35,236 nt of DNA from Pseudomonadota bacterium. GTDB taxonomy: Bacteria; Pseudomonadota; Alphaproteobacteria; Acetobacterales; Acetobacteraceae. This document shows, in pieces, positions 1-6,902 of the stretch. Within the stretch, counting starts at the first letter, position 1. Each line of letters starts with the position of its first letter. The notes below the pieces were generated by a model. That model searched no databases. It was not told the DNA's origin and saw only the letters and a list, made by a program, of their open reading frames with translations. Location: NCBI GenBank assembly GCA_021847175.1, contig JAJZUI010000008.1, positions 1 to 35,236 on the forward strand. Direction: 5' to 3'. The translations under genes were made by a program, and so were the position numbers.

Positions 1-2
1 TT

Positions 3-344
3 GGCGCCGGCTGGTCGGCGCTGCGCTTCACCATGCCGGGCCCGCTCGACCTTATGGCACTTTCGGCGATCGGTCTCATCACCATGGCCGGCTACGGCGG
101 CGTCAACCGCGGCCTGCAGCTCGCCCCGGCCTCGCTCGTCGCCCCGTTCCAGTACACGTCCATCGTCTGGGCCACGGTCACCGGCTACCTGGTCTTCGGC
201 GAGGTGCCGGACAGCGGCACAGTCCTGGGTGCCGCGATCATCGTCGCCGCGGGCCTGTTTCTGCTCTTCGCGGAGCGCGGCGCCATGCCGCGGCTTGAAG
301 CGGCGGCTCCGGCGGTGGATAGAGAAGCCGCGAGGCGCCTGTAG
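3..344 (+). CDS. DMT-superfamily (EamA) exporter, C-terminal part
   Basis: This is the C-terminal end of a multi-spanning membrane protein that is cut by the left edge of the window; the reading frame is open from base 3. About 113 residues remain. They contain hydrophobic helices typical of the last EamA repeat, with a PFQYTSIVWATVTGYLVFGE-like stretch followed by a final helix and a short charged tail. Family knowledge: EamA proteins are inner-membrane drug/metabolite exporters, but the substrate cannot be read from this fragment. The start at base 33 in the ORF track is an internal Met, not the real start. The TAG stop at 342-344 lies inside the following tRNA gene, which is unusual. Confidence 0.8.
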   Translation, partial: GAGWSALRFTMPGPLDLMALSAIGLITMAGYGGVNRGLQLAPASLVAPFQYTSIVWATVTGYLVFGEVPDSGTVLGAAIIVAAGLFLLFAERGAMPRLEAAAPAVDREAARRL

Positions 345-408
345 CTCAGTTGGTCAGAGCGGGCCGCTCATAACGGCTTGGTCGCAGGTTCGAGCCCTGC
401 CGGGCGCA
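335..408 (+). tRNA. tRNA with CAT anticodon, probably tRNA-Ile2 (lysidine type)
   Basis: A full cloverleaf can be drawn. The acceptor stem pairs GCGCCTG with CGGGCGC, with one T-G wobble. The D-stem is GCTC/GAGC, the anticodon stem GGCCG/CGGCT with loop CTCATAA, the variable loop TGGTC, and the T-stem GCAGG/CCTGC around TTCGAGC. The discriminator base is A. The anticodon CAT is at 369-371. No CCA is encoded, so it must be added after transcription. The 1-72 G-C pair and the lack of a GGG/CCC anticodon stem argue against initiator tRNA. The anticodon arm plus TGGTC variable loop resembles the minor tRNA-Ile whose C34 is modified by TilS, but elongator tRNA-Met is not fully excluded. The gene overlaps the last 10 bases of the upstream transporter CDS. 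Confidence 0.9.
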
Positions 409-507
409 TCGCATCCACGCGGTCATGAGGGGTGACGACGCCCGCAAACGCTGGCATGACCCGCCGCGCCCATACCCGCGCCCATTCTCCAGCCACCGGA
501 GCTGCCG

Positions 508-2187
508 ATGCCCGCCTACCAGTACGTCTACGTGATGAAGGACCTGACCAAGAGCTACCCCGGCGGGCGGGAGGTCTTCAAGGGCATCACGCTCTCCTTC
601 CTCCCCGGCGTGAAGATCGGCGTGCTCGGCGTCAACGGCGCCGGCAAGTCGACGCTGCTCAAGATCATGGCCGGCATCGAAAAGGAATACGGCGGCGAGG
701 CCTGGGCCGCGGAGGGCGCGCGCGTCGGCTACCTGGCGCAGGAGCCGCACCTCGACCCCAACCTCACCGTTGCCGGGAACGTCGGCCAGGCCTTCGGCCC
801 TCTCAAGGCCGCGATCGCCCGCTTCAACGAGATCTCCAATGCCTTCGCCGAGCCGATGGACGACGAGAAGATGAACGAGCTTCTCGCCGAGCAGGCCGAC
901 TTGCAGGAGAAGATCGAGGCCGAGGATGGCTGGGAGCTCGACCGCCGCATCGAGATCGCGCTCGACGCGTTGCGCTGCCCGCCGCCGGACAGCCCCGTCA
1001 CCAGGCTCTCGGGCGGCGAGCGCCGCCGCGTCGCCCTCTGCCGCCTGCTGCTCGAAAAGCCCGACGTGCTGCTGCTCGACGAGCCCACCAACCATCTCGA
1101 CGCCGAAAGCGTCGCCTGGCTGGAAAAGACCCTGCGCGACTATCCCGGCACCGTGCTGGTCGTGACCCATGACCGCTACTTCCTCGAGAACGTCACCAAC
1201 TGGATCCTCGAGATCGAGCGCGGCCGCGGCTATCCGTTCGAGGGCAACTACTCCTCCTGGCTCGACCAGAAGAGGAAGCGCCTCGCGCAGGAGGAAAAGG
1301 AGGAGAGCGCCCGCCAGCGCGCGCTGGCCGCCGAGCAGGAATGGATCGGCACCTCCCCGCGCGCCCGCCAGACCAAGAGCCGCGCGCGTATCCAGCGCTA
1401 CGAGGAGATGCTGGCGAAGTCGCAGGAACAGGCCGCCGGCGTCGCCGACATCGTCATACCGCCCGGCCCGCGCCTCGGCGGCACCGTGATCGAGGCGGAG
1501 GGCGTGCGAAAGGGTTACGGCAACAACCTTCTGATCGACGACCTCAGCTTCAAGCTCCCGCCCGGCGGCATCGTCGGCGTCATCGGCCCCAACGGCGCCG
1601 GCAAGACGACGTTGTTTCGCATGATCATTGGCCAGGAGAAGCCGGACGCCGGAACGCTGCGCGTCGGCGATACGGTGAAGCTCGGCTACGTCGACCAGAG
1701 CCGCGACAGCCTCGACCCCGACAAGACCGTCTGGCAGGAAATCTCCGGCGGCACCGACGTGATCTATCTTGGCAAGCGCGCGGTGCAGTCGCGCGCCTAT
1801 GTCGGTGCCTTCAACTTCAAGGGTTCGGATCAGCAGAAGAAGGTCGGCATCCTTTCCGGCGGCGAGCGCAACCGCGTCCACCTCGCCAAGATGCTCAAGG
1901 CCGAGCACAACGTCATCCTGCTCGACGAGCCGACCAACGACCTCGACGTCGACACGTTGCGCGCGCTCGAGGATGCGCTGGTCGAGTTCGCCGGCTGCGC
2001 CGTGATCATCAGCCACGACCGCTGGTTCCTCGACCGCCTCGCGACCCACATCCTTGCCTTCGAGGGCGACAGCCGCGTCGAGTGGTTCGAGGGTAATTTC
2101 CAGGCCTACGAAGAGGACAAGCGACGTCGACTCGGCGCCGACGCGACCGAGCCGCACCGCATCAAGTATCGTCCCCTGGTCAGGTAG
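508..2187 (+). CDS. ettA: Energy-dependent translational throttle protein EttA (ABC-F ATPase)
   Basis: This cytoplasmic ABC-F protein binds the ribosomal E site and gates the first elongation step according to the ATP/ADP level. The 559 residues match the usual family length (about 555). Two ABC cassettes are visible: Walker A GVNGAGKST (about 41-49) with signature LSGGE (167-171) and LLLDEPTNHLD, then Walker A GPNGAGKTT (360-368) with LSGGE (449-453) and LLLDEPTNDLD. The charged region between them (about 242-322) corresponds to the P-site tRNA interaction linker, and the insert near 95-140 to the arm domain. The C-terminal RIKYRPL ending is typical of EttA rather than Uup. The start ATG at 508 has a CGGAG sequence just upstream. 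No membrane segments are present, so it is not a transporter. A GNAT gene follows in another frame. Confidence 0.95.
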   Translation: MPAYQYVYVMKDLTKSYPGGREVFKGITLSFLPGVKIGVLGVNGAGKSTLLKIMAGIEKEYGGEAWAAEGARVGYLAQEPHLDPNLTVAGNVGQAFGPLKAAIARFNEISNAFAEPMDDEKMNELLAEQADLQEKIEAEDGWELDRRIEIALDALRCPPPDSPVTRLSGGERRRVALCRLLLEKPDVLLLDEPTNHLDAESVAWLEKTLRDYPGTVLVVTHDRYFLENVTNWILEIERGRGYPFEGNYSSWLDQKRKRLAQEEKEESARQRALAAEQEWIGTSPRARQTKSRARIQRYEEMLAKSQEQAAGVADIVIPPGPRLGGTVIEAEGVRKGYGNNLLIDDLSFKLPPGGIVGVIGPNGAGKTTLFRMIIGQEKPDAGTLRVGDTVKLGYVDQSRDSLDPDKTVWQEISGGTDVIYLGKRAVQSRAYVGAFNFKGSDQQKKVGILSGGERNRVHLAKMLKAEHNVILLDEPTNDLDVDTLRALEDALVEFAGCAVIISHDRWFLDRLATHILAFEGDSRVEWFEGNFQAYEEDKRRRLGADATEPHRIKYRPLVR

Positions 2188-2704
2188 TCCGATCAGCCCG
2201 CTCTGGCACGTACGGACGGGCCGGCTCTGGCTGCGGCCGGTCGCCTACGCGGACCTGCCGGCCTTGCGTGCGCTGAAGGCCGACCCCAGGGTCTACGCGG
2301 TGATGCTCGGCGGCGTGCGCAGCGCCTACGAAGCCGCCGAGGAACTCGCCGCCGATATCGCCTTCTGGGGCCGCCACGGTGTCGGCATGTGGGCGGTGCG
2401 CGAGGCGGAAAGCGGGCGCTTCCTCGGCACCGTGGGCCTGCATCTGCGCCCCGACGGGCGAGGGATGGCGATTCGTTTCGCCTTGTTGCCAGAGGTGCAG
2501 GGCCGCGGTTACGCGCTCGAGGCCGCGGGCGCGGCGCTGCGCTTCGCCCACGAACGCGCCGGCCTCGGGCGCGTCGTCGCTGTCGCGCGCGAGGACAACA
2601 TCGCCTCCCGCCAAGTGCTCGGCGCCATCGGCATGCGCGAGACCGGCCGCTTCGAGCGTGCCGGCATCACCATGATCGCCTACGAGAGCATCGCCTCCGG
2701 ATAA
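2054..2704 (+). CDS. GNAT-family N-acetyltransferase (start uncertain)
   Basis: The protein is a GNAT acetyltransferase of the RimJ/Acetyltransf_3 kind, which transfers acetyl from acetyl-CoA to an amine of unknown identity. The domain starts near RLWLRPVAYADLPAL (about base 2214) and contains the acetyl-CoA pyrophosphate-binding motif QGRGYA and the usual AREDNIASRQVLGAIGM helix before the last strand. The start is a real problem: downstream of the ettA stop there is no ATG, GTG or TTG in frame before the domain begins. The only conventional start is ATG 2054, inside ettA, which gives a 134-base overlap and an unconserved-looking Ser/Arg-rich leader. A rare start codon nearer 2190 is possible. 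It ends 7 bases before the convergent stop of the LTXXQ gene. Confidence 0.75.
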   Translation: MPSRATAASSGSRVISRPTKRTSDVDSAPTRPSRTASSIVPWSGSPISPLWHVRTGRLWLRPVAYADLPALRALKADPRVYAVMLGGVRSAYEAAEELAADIAFWGRHGVGMWAVREAESGRFLGTVGLHLRPDGRGMAIRFALLPEVQGRGYALEAAGAALRFAHERAGLGRVVAVAREDNIASRQVLGAIGMRETGRFERAGITMIAYESIASG

Positions 2705-2711
2705 GCCGCGC

Positions 2712-3209
2712 TCAGCGCATCATGCCGGGACGATAGGCAAGCCCCGGCAGCATGGTCTCGGCCTGCGTCTTCTGCTCCGGCGTGAGCCCGGCGACCAGCG
2801 TGACCGCCGCCTCGTGCACTGTGCGGGCGGCCTGCTGACGCGCCTGGAACATCTGGTTCATCATCTGCTGGCGCTCTTCCCAGGTCGCGGTGCCCATCGC
2901 TTCGAACATCGTCTGGTGCAGCCCCTGCATCTGCTCGCCGACGCCGGACACCGTGTCGGCATATTCCTTCCACAGCCCTTCCTGCTCCGGGGTGATGGCG
3001 AGCCGGGTTCTGAGCGCGTCGAGATAGCGAGGCATGTTCCACTGCCCGCCCATCATCCCGCGTCCCATCCGGCCGCCGCCCATGGCCCCAGGCGCGCCAC
3101 TGCCCATCGCGCCCCCTCCACCCCCCATCTGCGCAAGCGCGACAGGCGCCGCGAGCGAGACGATCAGGGCCGACCCCAACAAAGAACGGCGAGCAACCGA
3201 ACGTGCCAT
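2712..3209 (-). CDS. Periplasmic Spy/CpxP-like LTXXQ-motif protein
   Basis: This is a small secreted helical protein of 165 residues. A signal peptide (Arg-rich start, hydrophobic core, cleavage after PVALA) is followed by a Gly/Met-rich segment with repeated GGG, AMG and GRM units. Two LTXXQ-like motifs come next, ITPEQ and GLTPEQ, flanking Gln/Met-rich helices (QQMMNQMFQARQQ). The Spy/CpxP family comprises periplasmic chaperones or stress sensors, some linked to metals. The Met-rich segment would suit metal binding, but that is inference. The start ATG at 3209 was chosen because AAGGAG lies 9 bases upstream; an earlier in-frame ATG at 3227 has no good ribosome site. An inverted repeat about 170 bases upstream may be its operator. 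Confidence 0.8.
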   Translation of the reverse strand: MARSVARRSLLGSALIVSLAAPVALAQMGGGGGAMGSGAPGAMGGGRMGRGMMGGQWNMPRYLDALRTRLAITPEQEGLWKEYADTVSGVGEQMQGLHQTMFEAMGTATWEERQQMMNQMFQARQQAARTVHEAAVTLVAGLTPEQKTQAETMLPGLAYRPGMMR

Positions 3210-3378
3210 GACGACCTTCTCCTTCATCGTGACGCCGCAACATCGCGCGCCGCCGCGTTCCGCGCCTTGATCTGCCTCAACAGCACCGGGCCGCGCGTGA
3301 GAAAGCAGCCTTTGTGGCGCTACAACCTTCCTGCGTGACAAGGTCACGCCCGCGGAGGTCGGTCGGGGCGCAAAAGAT

Positions 3379-3399
3379 ACGATATCGCTACAATATCGT
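3379..3399. promoter_or_regulatory. Inverted repeat ACGATAT-N7-ATATCGT, possible operator
   Basis: A perfect 7-base inverted repeat with a 7-base spacer lies in the 220-base gap (3210-3429) between the alpha/beta hydrolase stop and the LTXXQ gene, both on the minus strand. It stands out as AT-richer than its surroundings. Its size and symmetry fit a dimeric repressor site acting on the minus-strand gene downstream. No convincing -35/-10 pair could be set beside it, and no regulator gene is adjacent. Apart from this repeat I see nothing definite in the gap. Confidence 0.4.
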
Positions 3400-3429
3400 G
3401 GCGACGCGCCCGGCGTGTCCGCGCTTACC

Positions 3430-4323
3430 TCACGGCGGTGCCGCCGCCAGCTCGCTGAGAGCCGCAACCACCGCTTCCGGCGCCTCGCGGGGCAGGAAAT
3501 GCCCGACGCGTCCGAGCACGCGCTCGCCGCGCAGATCCATGAAGCGCCGCGCATGCGCGCCCGCCGGCGCTGGCGGTGTGACCCCGTCGGACGCCCCTTC
3601 CAGCACGATCGTCGGCACCGTGATGCTCGGCCGTCGCGCAAGCCGCGCCTCGGTCGCCGCATGCGCGGGATCGCCGGCAACGAGACCGTAACGATGACGG
3701 TACGAATGGATCACCACCGCCACATGGTCGGGGTTGCCGAAGCTCGTGGCCGTCACCGCGTAGGTTTCGTCATCAAACCGGTAATCCGGCGACCACAGCC
3801 GCCACAGCAGGCGGTGCAGCGCCACGCGGTTCGCCGCCAGCCCCACCTCGCCGCGCGCGGTGCAGAAATACCACTGGTACCAGTAACGGAGCTCCTGCTC
3901 CGGATCCGCCGGCGCGCCCGCCGCCGCGATGTTCTGGATGTTGTATCCGCCGACCGTGACGAGGCCCTGCACCCGCTCCGGCCACAGCGCGGCGACGACG
4001 CAGCACGCCCGCCCACCCCAGTCATAGCCCGCGAGCAGCGCCTTCGGGATCGAAAGCGCGTCGAGCAGCGCGAGCAGGTCCGCCCCCAGTGCCGCCTGCT
4101 CGCCGGAGCGCAGGGTCGCCGTATGGACAAACCGCGTCGGCCCATAGCCCCGCAGCCACGGCACGATCACCCGGAACCCGGCCCCGGCGAGCACCGGCGC
4201 CACGCCATCCCAGGCATGGATGTCGTCGGGGTAGCCGTGCATCAGGACCACCGGCGCGCCATTCGCGGGCCCGTGCTCGACATATCCGATCTCGAGCTGT
4301 CCCGCCCGAACCCCGCGGATCAC
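3430..4323 (-). CDS. Alpha/beta-fold hydrolase, epoxide hydrolase-like
   Basis: This 297-residue soluble hydrolase has the order expected of the fold: oxyanion-hole motif HGYP (29-32), nucleophile elbow GYDWGG with Asp101, and a C-terminal VGHF with the likely catalytic His275; an Asp in the LEGASDG stretch probably completes the triad. An Asp at the elbow, rather than Ser, is typical of epoxide hydrolases and haloalkane dehalogenases. The cap region is rich in Tyr and Trp (YWYQWYF), and epoxide hydrolases use cap tyrosines to activate the oxirane. The substrate cannot be named. There is no signal peptide, so it should be cytoplasmic. It lies 35 bases downstream of mlaC on the same strand and could be co-transcribed with mlaA-mlaC, although no functional link is obvious. 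Confidence 0.8.
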   Translation of the reverse strand: MIRGVRAGQLEIGYVEHGPANGAPVVLMHGYPDDIHAWDGVAPVLAGAGFRVIVPWLRGYGPTRFVHTATLRSGEQAALGADLLALLDALSIPKALLAGYDWGGRACCVVAALWPERVQGLVTVGGYNIQNIAAAGAPADPEQELRYWYQWYFCTARGEVGLAANRVALHRLLWRLWSPDYRFDDETYAVTATSFGNPDHVAVVIHSYRHRYGLVAGDPAHAATEARLARRPSITVPTIVLEGASDGVTPPAPAGAHARRFMDLRGERVLGRVGHFLPREAPEAVVAALSELAAAPP

Positions 4324-4358
4324 GGCCCGGCCCGGATCATGGCGCCGCCGCGGTCACG

Positions 4359-4982
4359 TCACCCGCCCGACTGGTTTTCCGCCTGCTTCTCCATCGCCGC
4401 GATCAGCGCGCCGATGTTGTTGTTGTTCTGCGCGATGAAGCCCGCGTAGTCGCTCTGCTGCGTCAGCCGCATCGAGGTGCCCTCGGCGATCACGTCCTCG
4501 ATCTTCGGCTGCCCGTTCACCTGGTTGATCACCCACTGCACCTTCGTCGGCGCGCTGTTGGGCCGTGTGATGGTGGTGGTGACGATGGTGCCGCCATCCC
4601 CAGGCGCCGACTTGTCCACGGTGAAGCTCACGCCCTTGTACTCTCCGAGATGCCCGGTGATGGAGCGCATCAGCACGCCGTGGAACAGCTTCATGTAGGT
4701 CGCGAGCTGCTGCGGCGTCGCCAGCCGGACGAAGCGGCCGAGGCAGAACCGCGCGATCCCCTCGACGTCCAAGCCCTTGTCCACCAGCGCCTGCAGTTTC
4801 ACCTGCTTCTCCTCCTGTGTTCCCGGCCCGTTGATCACGGCGACGAGCTGGTCGCCCATCGACTTGAGGAAGGCCGTGTCGGAGGCGATGCCGGCCAGGG
4901 CTGGCGTCGGCAGCAGGGCGGGAACGGCGGCAGCCACGGCCAAGCTGGCCGCGAGCACGTTACGGCGGGTGGTGGCGGACAA
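4359..4982 (-). CDS. mlaC: MlaC-type phospholipid-binding periplasmic protein
   Basis: The protein is a periplasmic lipid carrier of the MlaC/Ttg2D family, which moves phospholipids between outer-membrane MlaA and the inner-membrane MlaFEDB complex. Family hallmarks are the LVDKGLDVEGIARFCLGR stretch, the FHGVLMRSITGHLGEYKG region and a final IIEDVI-like IEDVIAEG segment. The best start is TTG at 4982, preceded at 7 bases by GGGAG, and gives 207 residues. No ATG is available in the right place, and the longer ORF reads back into mlaA. The N-terminus carries TTRRN and a hydrophobic run ending PALAG, which looks like a Tat-type or RR-containing Sec signal. It follows mlaA by 31 bases. The mlaFED genes are not in this window. 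Confidence 0.88.
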   Translation of the reverse strand: MSATTRRNVLAASLAVAAAVPALLPTPALAGIASDTAFLKSMGDQLVAVINGPGTQEEKQVKLQALVDKGLDVEGIARFCLGRFVRLATPQQLATYMKLFHGVLMRSITGHLGEYKGVSFTVDKSAPGDGGTIVTTTITRPNSAPTKVQWVINQVNGQPKIEDVIAEGTSMRLTQQSDYAGFIAQNNNNIGALIAAMEKQAENQSGG

Positions 4983-5013
4983 GGTGGGTCTCCCGGAGCG
5001 GTTTCGGCTGCGG

Positions 5014-5784
5014 TTATTTCGCGGGTTGTGGATACCAGTCTGGCACCGTCCACTTCTCGTCATGCATCGCGGCATTGACCTGCGCCTGGCGGTGCTGGCG
5101 GTAGAGGCTGCGGAACGTGGCATACGGGTCGAGCGCCTGCGCCTTGATCTTGTCGAGATCGGTCAGGAAGCCGGCGCGCGTGTCCACTGCGGTGAGGCCC
5201 GAGCGGGCATACCCGAAATCCTGCAGCGCGTAGCCACGGCCGAACCAGGAGAACGGGTCGAGCAGGTAGTTTCCGCCCATGCCCAGCACGTCGCGCGGCG
5301 AGGACGGGCCGAAAACCGGTAGGTAGAGATAGGGTCCCGCCGGCGCGCCCCAAACCGCCAGCGTGATGCCGAAATCGGCGGAATGCTTGGGATAACCCCA
5401 GGCGCTTGCGACATCGAAAATGCCGACCAGGCCCACCGTGGTGTTGATCAGCCCGCGCATCAGCGTGTCGCCGGCGCGGCGCGGATCGCCCTCCAGCATG
5501 TCGTTGGCCAGCACCACCGGCGTGTCGAGATTGCTCAGCACGTTGTGCACGCCGCGCTGAAAGAACTCCGGCGTGCCGTAATGGTAGGCGAGCGCCAGCG
5601 GTTTCAGCAGCACCGTGTCGAGCGCGTCGTTGACGACATAGAAGACGCGGTTGGTCGGCTCCAGCGGGTCGTTGATCTGCTTGTAGTAGGCGCGTGCCTC
5701 CGGGTTCTTGGGCACCGTCGCGCAGCCGGCGAGCGCCGGCACCAAGAGCACGGCGGTGGCGAGAAGGCGTCGTGAGGCGGGCAT
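5014..5784 (-). CDS. mlaA: MlaA (VacJ) outer membrane lipoprotein
   Basis: MlaA is an outer membrane lipoprotein that removes misplaced phospholipids from the outer leaflet and passes them to MlaC. The 256-residue product starts with a lipoprotein signal and lipobox LAGC (Cys21). The conserved core follows: NDPLEPTNRVFYVVNDALD, then NVLSNLDTPVVLANDMLEGD, a RGLINTTVGLVGIFDVA helix, and GPYLYLPVFGPSSPRD. These are diagnostic of the VacJ family, and the length is normal. The start ATG at 5784 has only a weak AGG upstream. It is the first gene of the mlaA-mlaC pair and is divergent from metF, sharing a short intergenic region of roughly 100 bases. Confidence 0.93.
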   Translation of the reverse strand: MPASRRLLATAVLLVPALAGCATVPKNPEARAYYKQINDPLEPTNRVFYVVNDALDTVLLKPLALAYHYGTPEFFQRGVHNVLSNLDTPVVLANDMLEGDPRRAGDTLMRGLINTTVGLVGIFDVASAWGYPKHSADFGITLAVWGAPAGPYLYLPVFGPSSPRDVLGMGGNYLLDPFSWFGRGYALQDFGYARSGLTAVDTRAGFLTDLDKIKAQALDPYATFRSLYRQHRQAQVNAAMHDEKWTVPDWYPQPAK

Positions 5785-5801
5785 CGTCTGCCTGGGTCCT
5801 G

Positions 5802-5807
5802 TACAAT
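5802..5807 (+). promoter_or_regulatory. Possible -10 box for metF (TACAAT)
   Basis: TACAAT matches the consensus -10 at five of six positions and lies in the gap between divergent mlaA and metF, about 110 bases before the chosen metF start. No good -35 is seen 16-18 bases upstream; that stretch overlaps the mlaA start codon. I looked for a SAM- or SAH-sensing riboswitch in this leader and saw no recognisable core. Confidence 0.2.
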
Positions 5808-5914
5808 CGCTGATCTCGTAACATGGCGAGGGTTGCGCGGCTAGGAAAGTCCGTGCTCACGAGGATGTGAGCAGGATGGTTGACCGGGACGCATCTCGTC
5901 GCGATGTAAGCCGC

Positions 5915-6874
5915 ATGGATCAGACGTCATCCCCGGTCTCGCACAAGCCCGCGCCGGCGCGGCCGACGCTGGAACGCTGGCTCACCGGCCCGCGTTTCCC
6001 CGGCCTGCCGAACCGCGGCCCGGAGCACGCGGCGCCGCTGCTCTCATTCGAGTTCTTCCCCCCGCGGACCGAGGCGCTGGAGGCCCAGCTCTGGGCCTGC
6101 ATCCGCCGGCTGGAGACAGTGGCGCCGCGCTTCGTCTCGGTGACCTACGGCGCCGGCGGCAGCACCCAGGCGCGAACCCACGCCACCGTCGCGCGCATTG
6201 TGCGCGAAACCCGGCTGACCCCCGCCGCGCACCTTACCTGCGTCGGCGCCACGCGCGATGAGGTGGACGAGGTCGCGCGCACCTACTGGCAGGTCGGCGT
6301 CCGCCACGTCGTGGCCCTGCGCGGCGACGTACCCGGCGGCGGCAGCTACGTGCCGCATCCGGGTGGCTATGCCTATGCCTCGGACCTGGTTGCCGGCCTG
6401 CGCCGCGTCGCCGATTTCGAGATCTCCGTCGCCGCCTACCCCGACGTCCATCCCGCCGCCGCCAGCGCCACCGCGGATCTCGACAACCTCAAGCGCAAGC
6501 TCGACGCCGGCGCCACGCGCGCCATCACCAATTTCTTCTTCGACACTTCGACCTATCTGCGCTTCCTTGACCGCGCGCTGGCCGCCGGCATCACGGCGTC
6601 GATCGTCCCCGGCATCATGCCGGTCACCAACTTCGTGCAGATGCGCAAATTCGCCGCCACCAACGGCATCGAGGTGCCGGACTGGCTGGGTCACCTGTTC
6701 GACGGGCTGGAGGAGGACGCCGAGACGCGCAAGCTGGTCGCGGCCGTGGTCGCGGCGGAGCAGGTGCGCCTGCTGCAGGCCAACGGTGTCGACGAGTTCC
6801 ATTTTTACACTCTCAACCGCGCCGACCTGACCTACGCCATCGCCCACATCCTGGGTGTGCGTCCTGTCGCGTGA
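5915..6874 (+). CDS. metF: Methylenetetrahydrofolate reductase MetF
   Basis: MetF reduces 5,10-methylene-THF to 5-methyl-THF with FAD, supplying the methyl group for methionine synthesis. The family motifs are present: SFEFFPPRTEA with the catalytic Glu, VTYGAGGS, the folate/FAD-contacting ALRGDVPGG segment, VAAYPDVHP, the NFFFD motif, and PGIMPVTNF. The C-terminus (DEFHFYTLNRADLTYAI) is typical. Several starts are in frame: GTG 5867, ATG 5876 and ATG 5915. None has a strong ribosome site. I chose ATG 5915 because it leaves the shortest unconserved leader, but the ATG at 5876 has a GAGG 11 bases upstream and is a fair alternative. It is monocistronic here, convergent with the BASS-type transporter. 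Confidence 0.93.
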   Translation: MDQTSSPVSHKPAPARPTLERWLTGPRFPGLPNRGPEHAAPLLSFEFFPPRTEALEAQLWACIRRLETVAPRFVSVTYGAGGSTQARTHATVARIVRETRLTPAAHLTCVGATRDEVDEVARTYWQVGVRHVVALRGDVPGGGSYVPHPGGYAYASDLVAGLRRVADFEISVAAYPDVHPAAASATADLDNLKRKLDAGATRAITNFFFDTSTYLRFLDRALAAGITASIVPGIMPVTNFVQMRKFAATNGIEVPDWLGHLFDGLEEDAETRKLVAAVVAAEQVRLLQANGVDEFHFYTLNRADLTYAIAHILGVRPVA

Positions 6875-6902
6875 CTTTCGCTGGCCCAGGCCCCCGCGGC
6901 GC

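Noticed and set aside
335-408. Initiator tRNA-fMet for the CAT-anticodon tRNA
   Set aside because: The first pair is G-C rather than the C-A mismatch, and the anticodon stem lacks the three GGG/CCC pairs of initiators.
346-2157. 603-aa minus-strand ORF opposite ettA
   Set aside because: It is antisense to a clear EttA and has low-complexity Ala/Val/Asp/Glu sequence without recognisable motifs. Such shadow ORFs are expected where third codon positions are nearly all G or C.
5842-5864. CTAGGAAAGTCCGTGCTCAC resembling the RNase P RNA conserved start (GAGGAAAGTCCGGGCTC)
   Set aside because: Only this short piece matches, and metF coding sequence follows within about 60 bases, leaving no room for the rest of the RNA. 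Taken as chance.
5785-5914. SAM- or SAH-sensing riboswitch upstream of metF
   Set aside because: Looked for because metF leaders can carry such elements, but no recognisable core or pseudoknot pattern was seen.
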